Positions 21,613 through 31,120 of a DNA stretch of 31,120 nt are shown here, piece by piece. The stretch is taken from assembly GCA_025201805.1 (NCBI GenBank), contig MU619293.1, positions 11,313 through 42,432 of the forward strand. The letters are read 5' to 3'. The number at the start of each line of letters is the position of its first letter. The first letter of the stretch is position 1. The notes under the pieces were generated by a model. The model searched no databases, was not told the origin of the DNA, and saw nothing but the letters and a program-made list of their open reading frames with translations. Both the position numbers and the translations under genes were made by a program. The DNA is from Parasitella parasitica. Taxonomy: Eukaryota > Mucoromycota > Mucoromycetes > Mucorales > Mucoraceae.

Positions 21613-22496
21613 ACTTTTATGACCCTAAAAATTTTAAAATTTGCGTTAGGAATACCCGTGTTTGCTGCTTCTTATGGGGATGGTGAAATTTCTCACAAAG
21701 AATACTTTAAATACATCGGTTCAAAGAGACATGAAAAAAGGAAACTAGCAAAAGCGCCTGCTTAAGATATGGACACTGTTCCTAAAAATATTTCAAAACT
21801 GTTGACACTTTTACATACTTGATCTATGTTGCATATGTTTTGCTGCATCTTCCGAAATCTTTGGAGTTTAATTGACACTGCACGGCCAAAAGTAGATTCT
21901 ATCTACATCAAAGTTCGCAGAGGGCTAGACAAGATATGGTTAATATTTTGGTAAATGGTGGTAGAAAGTACAACAGATCAATACGAAACAACACAAAGAA
22001 AATAGGAAGGTCAAAAAAAACAACGCAGAAAGAAGCATATACAGAGAAGAGTTGACAATCGTAGCGATACACAGGAAGCCCAAACAAGCTCGATATAAGT
22101 TCAAGCAATATTAATAGTAATTAATATATTATATTTCGATACTTTCTCGGTAGAGCCATTAAATGTTGGAAGCTAGACCCATTCAAATACGACAATGACA
22201 CACTACCCATTATTTGTTTTGGTAATGGTGTGTTCAACAAAAAGATACTGCAAAGGTCAAAGACAAGGCAGAAATCTGGCCATCTTTTGTTGTCATATGT
22301 GGATGAATTTCACACGTTGTGGGTAATAGTGTTTCAGTCTAATTTTGTTTCTTGATTACACAGTACATCTAACGCTTTGCAATTCCTGCAACGAAATGTG
22401 CCTTGCTGAAGCCATCATTGGCTTGAACAGTGTTCTGACTTGCTAAAAGTGTGGAACATGTGGCAACGTAATGCAACTACTTCATAAACATTAATA
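21613..22496 (+). pseudogene. Second Fanzor/TnpB-like fossil, different subfamily, heavily eroded
   Basis: The following fragments occur in order on the plus strand. 21643-21765: ALGIPVFAASYGDG and EYFKYIGSKRHEKRK, matching the Fanzor RuvC-I region (usually a DPG followed by FxAxxGDG), but the Asp-Pro of DPG is missing. 22168-22315: KLDPFKYDNDTLPIICFGNG, then NKKILQ and LLLSYVDEFHT, matching the FGDG...VDEFxTS core. A possible intron (donor ~22323, acceptor ~22363) precedes zinc pair CNSC (22378-22389), followed by VLTC, a stop, and CGTC (22450-22461). The RuvC-III WNRD Asp is gone (reads GN-VMQ). Several stops and frame jumps occur, and about 400 bp (21770-22160) is unreadable. It is not a copy of the 13621-16373 gene: the motif wording differs throughout. 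Confidence 0.72.
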
Positions 22497-22499
22497 AAA

Positions 22500-23368
22500 T
22501 TTCATCTAGTATTATATATGGCTTTGATCGCCCGGCGTGTTTTTTCGTCATCAGTAACAACAGTTATCCTTACATCATTGTATCAAACACGGCGACTCGT
22601 CGTCGCAGAGAGTTTAGATTTTTACAGGTAAAATCAAATTTTCTCATCTAAACTGATTTTCTTTTCATCTGGATTTTTAAAGTGTGAAAACCGTATATGC
22701 ACCCTAATTTCATGTTTTTAATCATGTATTGAATTACAGTGATCCCATCTTCCAAGGTATCTTGGTGAATGATTGAACGCCCTTGACCATTAGACATATT
22801 TTCGAGCAGCTGAATTATTTTGCAGATGTTCAAGTGCACAAGACTTTGATTACGGAAGTCAGGCTTCTAATGGGAAATACACCTAGCTAAAATATGTAAC
22901 ATATTCACGATCTATATGCTAAAATTCTTCCCTGCAAAAAACTTGTTGAATAAGAATGTCATCAATAATGGACGGACAACACGGGATTCCAAAAATAATC
23001 TTAATATGTGTGGAACATTAGCTAAAATGAAATATTTTATTTTGGGAATTAGCAAAGAAAAAGGTATTATCTTACAAAAAATAAAGAAAACAGAGAAATG
23101 CAGGAAGAAGAAAAAGGGGATTGTCATTAAAAGGGGGCTGTTTTGAAATATTCTTACAATCAAGAATATATAATATACATGGCAAAAAGAAAAGAGAATG
23201 CAATTAGAGGTAATAATAAAAAAAAAAAGAAAAGAAAAGAAAAGAGACAAACGACATATGGATATAATAGCATGATAGAAAAGTTCTTTTACGTCTTGAT
23301 GCTTGTAAAGTGGTGTATGTAAGTAGTGTATAGTGCGCGTGCTAAGAAAAGGGGAGTTGCTTCCTCTA
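22500..23368. other. Intergenic, no gene supported
   Basis: Contains short frames without motifs (22648-22839 minus; a hydrophobic minus frame 22912-23433 that merely reads A-rich plus-strand sequence). The part nearest 23369 should include the 3' UTR of the minus-strand small gene. A-rich runs occur at 23100-23240. Confidence 0.5.
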
Positions 23369-23687
23369 TCAAGTGCAAATTTCTTGCACATTATACAAGC
23401 GAGATGTTGAATTGCTGGATGTGGTCTCAACAATGGTTTCCTCTTCTACAGTTGCCCTTTCTGCCATCATACGTTCCATATCTCTTTTCCATTGTGATTT
23501 CATAGTGAGCAATTCTAACATATCTTTGTATGTTAATTTAGCTACTTCTTGAGCTGTTCGATCTATCAATTTCAGTTAGCTTACTTGTCTGCTGTTGAGC
23601 TGATTATCTGTTTAACATACCATAATCTTCATTAGCAAATGTGGAGACAAATTCGACATCACAAGAGAATTGCACTTTTTTGTTCAT
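23369..23687 (-). CDS. Small 86-aa protein with N-terminal KVQF motif, unknown function
   Basis: Two exons (minus), 23687-23621 and 23562-23369, with a 58-nt GT-AG intron give 87 codons including TGA. The protein starts MNKKVQFSCDVEFVSTF and joins to YDRTAQEVAKLTYKDMLELL, then a Met/Glu/Arg-rich helix and a polar tail. An N-terminal basic-VxF element followed by TFxxxDYDR and LTYKDMxEL resembles small fungal proteins of unknown function. KVQF also fits the RVxF docking motif for protein phosphatase 1, which is a guess only. No signal peptide or membrane segment. Confidence 0.72.
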
Positions 23688-25563
23688 GTTGGATAGATTG
23701 AATCGAGTTAATTGACCTGATTGAGTTGATGAAATATTGTCGGTTTTAGTCGCAAATTTGAAAAGCAAAGGGAGAAAGACAAAGAATCAAAATCTTCTTC
23801 CTTTTATATCTCCCAAATACTTGTCTTGTTTCCGCGGTACCATAAATGGTCTTCTCTAAATTTGGAAAACCTCGTTTTTTTTCTTCGTCTGTGAGTGTGC
23901 ACGCTTACCTTGTTTTACGCCTAACCCGCCATTCTTTTTTTAGCGACCCCTCCCTCCCTCCCCCCCCTTTTTTTTTTTTTTTTTTAACTACTCGTTGCTA
24001 TTGCATTATCTGTGAGAAAATAACAAAATTGTCCCTTGAGAGACAACCTCATCAATTTGGTACACAAATTGTAATAATTTATAAATCCTCGGTCATATTA
24101 GAAAGCACAAATGCACAATCCATGTAAAACCGGTAAAAACAAGAGTGATATTTTTGTATCATCACGGGTTTTGGATTTTTGTTGGCTCAGTTCCATGGAA
24201 CCTTATTCAGTAGTACACAAAAACGAGAAATTGCATTGTCCCATAAGAAAAAATGTTTATCTGGTCATATTTTCCACAATTAAATTTAGACACATTAGTG
24301 ACATTGAGAATATGCAATTCATACGATTTATTATAATGTAAATTTATTGTGTACAACAATATAAAATTGAAAGTATTGGGTTTCTTCAATAAACGTCAAT
24401 GTTTTATTTCAACGTGGGTTTCGGTAGTCTGATATATATATATTATTATTAGCGTTATAGTTGCTCCGTGCGTCAACCGTACAGGATGTTGGCACCTCAT
24501 TTTTTCATCCGATTAATGACAAATGTCTTATCATACTACATGGCATCTCACCTTTTTGTTCGACTCGTTAATCATAAAATTGACACCAATACATGGCCAG
24601 ACACAATTCGAAAGAGGTCGAAGAATATGTACATATTTTTTCGAAATTCAAAGTTTGAATCGCGTATAAAACGAATCTTTCTTTAATGCATTATGAGTAT
24701 TATCGAGGATAACCTTGATACATCCTTGTCGATGACGAGTATACGCGTATTTTCAGTATAGTCTAACCACTTGAAAAATTGCCAAGCTACTTTAGACCGA
24801 TCTATTTCTCAGCAGAATGTAAGCTTAAGGATCCACCAGAATTCCCTTCCAGGCCTACCTTATAATTTATGCTGCAACAACAGCAAACGCCACAACTATT
24901 ATGTTTCTGCGGATGTTGCTTCGCAAATCAAGCACTCTTTTTTCTCAGCCTACAGTCGTGGCTGGCAAAAATTTGAGTACTGAGATTTTATTCTTAATCT
25001 ACTAAACATTACATTCGCATCATCATCACACTTGATTATTTGTTTATTTACATCTTTTCTTACAATGCTTGCACATGCATCTGATTCAAACCAATCATTT
25101 AATGAAATGATACCCTTAATTTGTTTACTTTTTCATTCGTAATAAAATTCGGTTGCTAACTTTGTGTAGACTTCAAATCCTTTATTGGACATTATTGCTA
25201 TGGGAACCACAAAAGAGATACTATTGACACGATATTTTTTTTATCCATGAAATGGCTCTTGATGAAGTCAAGCTCCTAAACTTCTTTTAGCACCAATTTG
25301 CATGTGAAATTGACGTATACATACTTTTGGCTTCTCCATCCAACTGCTAACACGGATTTCTGCAGAAAACCAAAAAAGAGGATGGCTAGCAGACCCCAAA
25401 AACTGCCAAAGCAACTTACCAGCTAAACAAAAATCGTGGAACAGTGGCATTTCCAAAAGCTTTCTCGAACAAAGCCGCATGTGTGTGTAGGGGGGGGGGA
25501 TATTTATGTTTATTGTACAGATAATGGTTTTTTTTTCTAATGAAAAAATCTATTGAATCCTAT
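23688..25563. other. Long gene-poor stretch
   Basis: About 1.9 kb. The right side of 23369-23687 holds its promoter, with a C-rich run followed by T18 at 23951-23985. Plus frames 24468-24686 and 24771-24983 have no recognisable motifs and no splice partners. Minus 25480-25268 contains good-looking intron signals (GTAAGT at 25419, CAG near 25361) but yields only ~50 unrecognised residues. The right end should include the MIA40 3' UTR. I can support no gene here. Confidence 0.45.
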
Positions 25564-26127
25564 CTAAAACCAAGAGGAGACCCAAGAAGAAAAAGAACTT
25601 GATGATAATTCTTCATATGCAGAAGAAGCAACAATTGTTGACTCTTCCAGCTTATCATCCTCAGTCGATGTAACAGCCAGCTCCTTATTCTTTTCCTCTT
25701 CTTCCTCATCGTCATCGATTTCATCGCCATATACATCAGGGTGAAGGCGGAAGCAATCCTGCATACCCTTGAACTTTTCCACACAATCCAAGCCCTTTGG
25801 TTCTGCTTCGGAATAGACAAAGCAGCTGAAGGCAGCTTTGAATTCTTCGCCACACGGACCCTGTGCCATGCCTCCCAAACCTGTCAATATACGCATACAC
25901 AATTGAGTACGTTTTGCTCAATTGGTTGCTTTACATTACTTACAAGGACAATCCCAATTGATCTCACCGGTTTCTGGGTTGAAGGCAGACGAAGCATCTT
26001 GATTGTCTTGTCCTTTTTCTTCTACGTCATTGCTGGTTGCGACCGAGGCGTTGGAAGCCGCAGCTTGTTCAATTTCGTCTTGATCAACAAACTTAATTGT
26101 GTCCTTTCCGTCAGTGACAATAGACAT
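25564..26127 (-). CDS. MIA40: MIA40/CHCHD4, intermembrane-space import oxidoreductase
   Basis: Two exons (minus), 26127-25944 and 25880-25564, with a 63-nt intron give 166 aa. The redox CPC motif is at 60-62 ([19 protein letters not shown]). The twin CX9C motifs are exact: Cys71/Cys81 and Cys94/Cys104, same spacing as human CHCHD4. The C-terminus is acidic then Ser-rich. The N-terminus ([15 protein letters not shown]) lacks the long presequence and transmembrane anchor of yeast Mia40, so this is the soluble CHCHD4-like form, expected to be imported by its own pathway with Erv1. The intron splits the second Cys codon of CPC. Confidence 0.97.
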
Positions 26128-26422
26128 GTGTGCAGACTATTAAAGTAAGAATTAGAGTTGGAAGAGAGAGAAAAGGACAGGAAACTGTGAAGGGAACCCT
26201 GTCATTTTTTTATAGTTCCGCATTGTTGATTATCAAGCCAAGACGACGGCTTTTGGGTTCTGCTTGGACACGTTGCGATAATCTCCACCACTGTAGTGAT
26301 AATAGTAGTCTTTTATTTTTTTTTTTATTTATCCCTTGTCAGTACAGATCAAGGCAAAAGGGTCTTGTTTAATTAAATATGAAAGTGTATATATACATTG
26401 CAATTATTGAGACGCGATGATT

Positions 26423-27217
26423 TCAAGGCCACTTGAGAATCGCTGTTCTGATAGCATCGTCCCAATTATTACACAGTTCCTTTTGAGAGGGCTTTTCGCA
26501 CAACTGTCGAACGTCGTCAGCAACCCAGATATCCAAAGTGCGAATAGTAGCACTGACAAGCTTAGCGATATATGACTCGACCTGGCTATCCTCGCTTAGT
26601 TTACCAACGCCATTATTGCTGAGTGTGTCGTAGATGGATTTGCGAGTGTCTCTGACTAGGCTCTTGACAAGAGCGCCGTTATCAAAGGAAGCATACTCTG
26701 TCATTTGGCGACGCATGCGGCCGATACAACGCTGCTTGACATCCTCCAAAAAGTAACAGATGGAAGGAGGGTTGCCGCAGCGATAGTCCATTTTGCGGCA
26801 TTCATCCATAGTCCAACTTTCTCCAGGAGGAGGCATCTTTCTAGTGAGTCTTCTAGGGTTGTTACAGTCGCCCTTATAGGGGAGCTCTTCGTTAAACATG
26901 ACCTGATAAAAGCCCTCGGCAAGTCTAGACTGAGAGGTAGCCAAAGCGACAAACGCATTCAAGCTGGTCTCGATAGACTCTTCAATATCGTCCAAAAGCT
27001 CGGCCTTTTCCAGCTGGTTTGTAATGGCGGTGGGGATAGTAACTTTTTTGAGAGTCTTGGTCAGCTGTGAATGTAAATCGCTGATGGAGTCTTTGATAAC
27101 AGGAACGTAGAAGCTGGCAAAATCCCTTGACAGACCTCTGCGGCAGTCCATCTCACAGGCAAAAACAAAAGACACTGCGGCTGCCAACAGCAGAGGGACA
27201 CTTTTTAGAAAGAGCAT
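26423..27217 (-). CDS. Secreted 264-aa protein of unknown function with nine cysteines
   Basis: A single exon. A clear signal peptide spans residues 1-20 (hydrophobic core LLLAAAVSFVFA, cleavage before Cys21). The mature protein begins CEMDCRRGLSRDFASFYVP and has nine cysteines in all (including CEMDC, DECRKMDYRCG, ICYF, QRC, QLC and ELC), suggesting disulfides. It is mostly helical; no membrane segment beyond the signal and no GPI-type C-terminus (ends AILKWP). It resembles uncharacterised secreted fungal proteins with an N-terminal CxxDC motif. I do not know a function. Confidence 0.88.
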   Translation of the reverse strand: MLFLKSVPLLLAAAVSFVFACEMDCRRGLSRDFASFYVPVIKDSISDLHSQLTKTLKKVTIPTAITNQLEKAELLDDIEESIETSLNAFVALATSQSRLAEGFYQVMFNEELPYKGDCNNPRRLTRKMPPPGESWTMDECRKMDYRCGNPPSICYFLEDVKQRCIGRMRRQMTEYASFDNGALVKSLVRDTRKSIYDTLSNNGVGKLSEDSQVESYIAKLVSATIRTLDIWVADDVRQLCEKPSQKELCNNWDDAIRTAILKWP

Positions 27218-27276
27218 GTTTGTGTGTATATGAGCGAAAAAGAAGCGTGTCTAAAAGCTATCCCTCACAGCCTCGT

Positions 27277-27285
27277 TTTATATAC
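27277..27285 (-). promoter_or_regulatory. TATA box of the secreted-protein gene
   Basis: On the minus strand GTATATAAAACG lies about 60-68 nt upstream of the ATG at 27217, consistent with transcription starting about 30 nt before the ATG. This is the clearest core-promoter element in the window and fits a regulated secreted-protein gene. Confidence 0.6.
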
Positions 27286-27444
27286 TGTCGGCAATATATA
27301 GGACGGGGGGGGTGAGGGGAAGAGGGTTGCACAAGATGAGGCTGCAATTTTTTGTAATTGGATTTTATTTATATTTATTTGCCAAAAAAGCCCTAGTATT
27401 CAATGTTCTATATAAAAGGTTTATTTTAGTCAATCAAGCCTTTT

Positions 27445-29485
27445 TCAGCAGTATAGAGAGTGAGTTGCACCTACGTTTTCATTGCAGTGTCTGGCTACAT
27501 TCTCAAACACTTTTAGCAGCTTTCTTCTTGCACCGATGGTGTTTACACCTGCGTCAATCATGTCTTGATCAGACATCCGAATCACTTGTTGCCAGTCCAA
27601 GCCGACAAACGCATGGCCATATTTATGTAGTCTCAAACTTCGAAGCCAATTCTGAACGTCTATATTGAGTCTGCTGTGTTAGTTTATTTATAGCTATTCT
27701 CGTTCGTCAGCCGCGCTCACCTTTCATCAACTCAAAATCAACTGCCTCAGCTGCCATTTTGTCTTTTAGCGCTCTTGCGGCCGATGACCTTTTGCGTCGT
27801 CTTGCTAGCCCTGTCAAAGGCTTCTCATCCTTATTAGCCGCATCATCGCTTTGGTCATCATCCGTGCTATTATCCTCTCCAGGCGGAGCTAGATAAACTC
27901 CGAATTGTTGGACCTTTGAAAGCGCAATCTGATTAGGTATGGAAGGTGGAGGAGGAGGAGGAGCAATGATAGTAGGAACAGCGGTAGCAGTTGTAGTAGT
28001 TGTAGTAGATGTAGCAGTTGTAGCAGCAGTAGCAAGAGGGGCGTCAGTAGTGGCAGTAGTGGCAGTAGCGGCAGCAGCAGCAGTAGGGGGCAGTGAGGGA
28101 ACCCACTGCGTAATGGGCAATGTGGGTTTTTTATGGCTTGGCAGCGATAATTCTTGTCGCAGCCTGGCCTGGGCTTGTTCCAATGCAGACAAACTGGAAG
28201 TAATTGTAGCGGTCAACTTGGAATTATACTCTTGATCCTCTTCTTGGATGGCCCAAGGTAGCATGTCATCCTTTTTCTTTGTGCCTACAGTGGATCCAGG
28301 TGCAGATGTCAGCTTTTTCTTTGTGCTCAGTGAGCCAAAGGACCAGCTCTCGTCGTTCTTTGAGGTTGATTTGGCCGTGTTGATGGGAAAGGGCCAATCT
28401 GTACTAGAAAAGAGTGATTTGGATCCAAGATCTGTTGTTGAACACGACGTACGAAGTCTAGGCGGAGAGGAGAACAAGCCCCCTGTACCACCATTTGCAT
28501 TGCTAGTGATTCCAGAGGACGATGATACTGTGGAACATGTAGATGTGGTGGTAGTGGATGACGATGACGACGACGCTGTGCCATTCAATGCTTGAAGCTG
28601 TGCTCTAGCAGCTAACGCCTTTTCGTACAAGGGGCCAGGATGACTTAGTCCCAGTGGTCGAGATACGAATAAATCTCGATTGCGTCTTCGAAGATCGTCA
28701 GGCTCACTGATGGCTGAAGAGGGAACAAAAGGGCGTCGTCTTGACGATGGGGGCAGTCTGGTTCTATCAAACTCTGACGCTGCCTCATGGTTGCCGTTGA
28801 ATGGCAGATGTATTTGATGTTGTACTAAAGAAATTACTGCTTAATTATTTTGTCTATAAACATTTTACTCCTTAAAAAATTACTAGTGTTGTTGCAAGCA
28901 GTGGCAGCAGTGGTATTTTCCTGTCCAGCAGGGTATGTTTCGCCTCCATTGGCAATCTTCTCCAGCACTGTGATAAGAAATCGAATCTGAATTTGAGAAG
29001 CGTTCTGAACTACTGTGTACAGCGCTGCTGTTCTCTCGGCATCGGATCTACATCGAAACCATTGGTTTATGTGCTGCAATTCGTCTTTGAAACCTTGATC
29101 TAGGCTGGCTGCTGCTACCTCCTCCAGCATCTGTTCGAAGCGCTGGATATTCTCAAACCATTGATCGATTGCCTCGGCTAATTAATTTCTGTATTAATAC
29201 TATTCTAGTGTGCTATTTTTTACACATACCCTCTGGCGACGAGTTGATCTTTTTCATAGTAGGCTGTGTTTGCAGTATATCAGAGGCTGGTCTGCATTTG
29301 TACTGCGGTACTGGTGCTGCTTGGTATGAATTCACTGGCCCTGTAACAGACGAAATGTGTCGGCGCTGGCTAGGAACGCTTATAAGATCTGAGGCTGTCA
29401 GTGAGCGGTATGATGTGTTTGGTCTCTGAAATGCACCAAGTAAATTCTCTTCCATTACTCTATGAACGTCATGAGCTGTTGTCAT
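27445..29485 (-). CDS. VTS1: VTS1/Smaug-family SAM-domain RNA-binding protein
   Basis: Exons (minus) are 29485-29230, 29177-28884, 28824-27721 and 27659-27445, totalling 1,869 nt and 622 aa. A conserved N-terminal helical domain spans roughly residues 86-160 (EAIDQWFENIQRFEQML, then DELQHINQWF). The middle is disordered with Ser, Thr/Ala and Pro runs from triplet repeats (27940-28090 and 28520-28600). The C-terminal SAM domain (~552-613) reads VQNWLRSLRLHKYGHAF and GARRKLLKVFENV, with the RNA-contacting basic residues of Vts1/Smaug. The family binds CNGG hairpin loops in mRNAs and recruits the Ccr4-Not deadenylase. The third intron splits off the SAM-coding exon. A 69-nt homopolymer lies 34 bp upstream of the ATG. 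Confidence 0.93.
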
Positions 29486-29515
29486 TATAAATTATGTATT
29501 TTGGAGAGGGAAAGT

Positions 29516-29518
<3 letters not shown>

Positions 29519-29587
<69 letters not shown>
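29519..29587 (+). repeat. Poly-A tract (69 A), poly-T relative to VTS1
   Basis: Uninterrupted A run 34 bp upstream of the VTS1 start codon (T run in the sense of VTS1). It would be a very long poly(dA:dT) promoter element, or an inserted poly-A tail. Its true length is uncertain in an assembly. Confidence 0.9.
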
Positions 29588-29590
<3 letters not shown>

Positions 29591-30189
29591 GCATTATATC
29601 AGGATTACCCACATACAAGGGAGATCTTCAGGCTGCCAGCAGTTTATTTAAAGTAGGGATCTCCTAAATTAAGGTAGTAAGGCCACAATTTTTCTCATCA
29701 CATACTGTACACAAAAAACCACTTTCAAGGTGAACACATTTTCAGGGGGGGAGGACAAATTTAAAGGAGAAAGTTGAAAGCAGGCTTTCAAGGTAATACA
29801 GTCTTTTTGGCAGTTTTATATTACCTGATTGTACAAAAAGTCAATTTCAGAAGAGGGGTTGGCAGACGTGTCAGTTCTTTGCTAGAGAAAACAAAAACAA
29901 AAAAAAAGGGTCTTCACAGCAGCCTTGTATACAACGCTACTGAAAACTTCAATCCCAAGGCATCTCTATGTTCTCTTTTTCGTTTCTCCTTAGTTTTACT
30001 TTCAAGAGCAGACCCAGGAAAAAAAAAATACCTCATATAGGTTTAAGCTCAAGGGAATGTCTTTTTAGTGTTGAATACGAACTGAGGCGATTTTGCAATG
30101 GCACTTCAGTCGTACAACAAGTAGATTATGGAATATCTTTGATGAAAACGATTCGAGACCCAGTACAGGATGCATAGATAATAAATGGA
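29588..30189. other. Intergenic, no gene seen
   Basis: Short frames only (for example 29774-30040 plus), with A runs at 29889-29908 and 30020-30028. No motif, splice partner or RNA gene was recognised. Confidence 0.5.
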
Positions 30190-30620
30190 GATGCTGTTAA
30201 TTGATGTGGTAGCACTTGATTTCAGCGCGAGTCAAGGTGGCGATATGAGGTCTCAATTCTACGCCCGTTCAAATCCTGAAATATCGTGTTGAAACCGCAA
30301 GGTCCATTGTATTGGACCAGGAAAACACCAGTAGTAGTAGATGCGCTTCGTAAACACGGTAACCAGGACAACACCTGTTGGTAGAGACGCTTTCACTGCT
30401 ATTATTTCCATTTGCGTTTCTTCAGATTCAGTAGCTTGGCAACAAGAGGATTTCTTGATGAAATAAGCTGCAGATTTTATAATCAGGCAAGTGTTGGGGA
30501 TCCAAAGGTTCAAAGTTATCAAGAAGGCGAACACGATGGTGAAAAAGATTCTCTTTGATAGTGGTGAACATGCGACACTGTTCATCCATCGATACAGAAT
30601 ATGCACTTGTAAAAGGCAAA
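30190..30620 (-). pseudogene. Possible retroelement (integrase/pol C-terminus) scrap
   Basis: Minus-strand fragments in different frames: about 30619-30430 reads FHHRVRLLDNFEPLDPQH, and about 30345-30235 reads GVFLVQYNGPCGFNTIFQDL then GRRIETSYRHL. The latter resembles the GPFxV...LxDxxGRxxxxxxHxxxL tail of Ty3-type integrases. Stops and frame changes separate the pieces. Identity is weakly supported and could be chance. Confidence 0.28.
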
Positions 30621-30973
30621 GGCTTCAGTCAAATGCCAAAGCGGGCAAGGCAAAAAAATGCAGAAATGCTTGGTTTACGTCCATTTTTCTTAGTGGCTGG
30701 TGGGCGACAGTAAAAGTAAAGAAACTAAAAAGCAAGCTTGTTGCACGATACGCTGATCAGCCAACAGGGCGCACTCTGAAAGGAAATTACTGATTCTCGG
30801 ATCAATAAGGATTTATTTGCATCTACGGTATAAGATAAGACTAACAAGTAAAGTTTTGGTGGGGGTTAACACAATTAGCCGTGGATTGGGAAGGCCTTCT
30901 AATAAGAGACAAAGTTCTCAATAAAGCTTTCCAAAGCTACTAGATATATGATATCATTAAAAAAAAAAAAAAG

Positions 30974-31080
30974 ATATACTCGGAGCCTCCAATGCGACAA
31001 ATGGGCTATAGGATATACTGAGCCTGGGGCTACACAATCATGTGAAGATGCCAAGCATATACTGAGAGCAGCGACAAATG
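30974..31080 (+). repeat. Short imperfect direct repeats (ATATACT-GAGC...GCGACAAATG)
   Basis: ATATACT followed by a GAGC-type word occurs at 30974, 31013 and 31057 (spacing 39 and 44 bp). GCGACAAATG follows the first and third copies (30994 and 31071). The array may continue beyond the window edge, which ends in a T run. Confidence 0.45.
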
Positions 31081-31120
31081 CTGCCTTGATAAAATGCCGT
31101 ATCAGAGACTTTTTTTTTTT

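Noticed and set aside
22912-23433. Hydrophobic 173-codon minus-strand frame
   Set aside because: The Phe/Ile-rich content arises from A-rich plus-strand DNA, and the frame overlaps the 3' end of the small gene at 23369 in a different frame. No conserved motif.
24468-24983. Two plus-strand frames of about 70 codons each
   Set aside because: No recognisable motifs, no consistent splice joining, and located in a gene-poor stretch.
25268-25480. Small minus-strand frame with a plausible intron (GTAAGT...CTGCAG)
   Set aside because: Splicing gives only about 50 unrecognised residues. Intron-like signals alone in AT-rich DNA are not enough to call a gene.
27939-28595. Plus-strand Gly/Val- and Asp-rich frames opposite VTS1
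   Set aside because: They simply translate the triplet repeats of VTS1 on the wrong strand.

Overview
The window looks like nuclear DNA of a Mucoromycota fungus, probably Mucorales. It is AT-rich and gene-dense. Its genes carry many short introns (about 38-90 nt, one of 286 nt) with GT-AG ends. The conserved proteins look fungal/opisthokont: YPP1/TTC7, VTS1, a PAS-kinase-like kinase and a CHCHD4-type MIA40. Decayed Ty3/Gypsy and Fanzor elements lie between the genes. Exon models were built by hand; in each gene called as intact, the splice phases close on one continuous reading frame.

Layout. (1) 1-2210: nested Ty3/Gypsy remnants. A minus-strand Gag N-terminus with a candidate LTR (904-1368) sits inside an older plus-strand integrase, which ends in its own LTR (1987-2210). 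(2) 2290-2640: a degenerate repeat array. (3) 3075-11245, minus strand, tightly packed: an unrecognised 356-aa protein, a Ulp/SENP SUMO protease, a YPP1/TTC7 scaffold and ARF1. (4) 12286-13148, plus: an Rlp7/RPL7-like ribosome-biogenesis protein divergent from ARF1. (5) 13338-16530: a Tc1/mariner-like element with terminal inverted repeats and TA flanks, carrying a decayed Fanzor (eukaryotic TnpB-like, RNA-guided nuclease family). (6) 17617-19363, plus: a GH5 beta-mannanase-like enzyme with a GC-AG intron. (7) 19876-21012, plus: an intronless PASK-type kinase. (8) 21613-22496, plus: a second, more eroded Fanzor fossil of a different subfamily. (9) 23369-29485, minus: a small KVQF-containing protein, MIA40, a secreted cysteine-containing protein and the SAM-domain RNA-binding protein VTS1. 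(10) 29486-31120: homopolymer tract, a probable retroelement scrap and short repeats.

The cellular genes are independent housekeeping or regulatory genes: vesicle traffic (ARF1) and PI4-kinase targeting (YPP1), SUMO turnover, ribosome assembly, mitochondrial intermembrane-space import (MIA40), mRNA decay (VTS1) and kinase signalling. I see no operon-like logic beyond close tandem packing. The most interesting content is the pair of Fanzor relics of two lineages within 9 kb, one of them still bounded by recognisable mariner-like termini.
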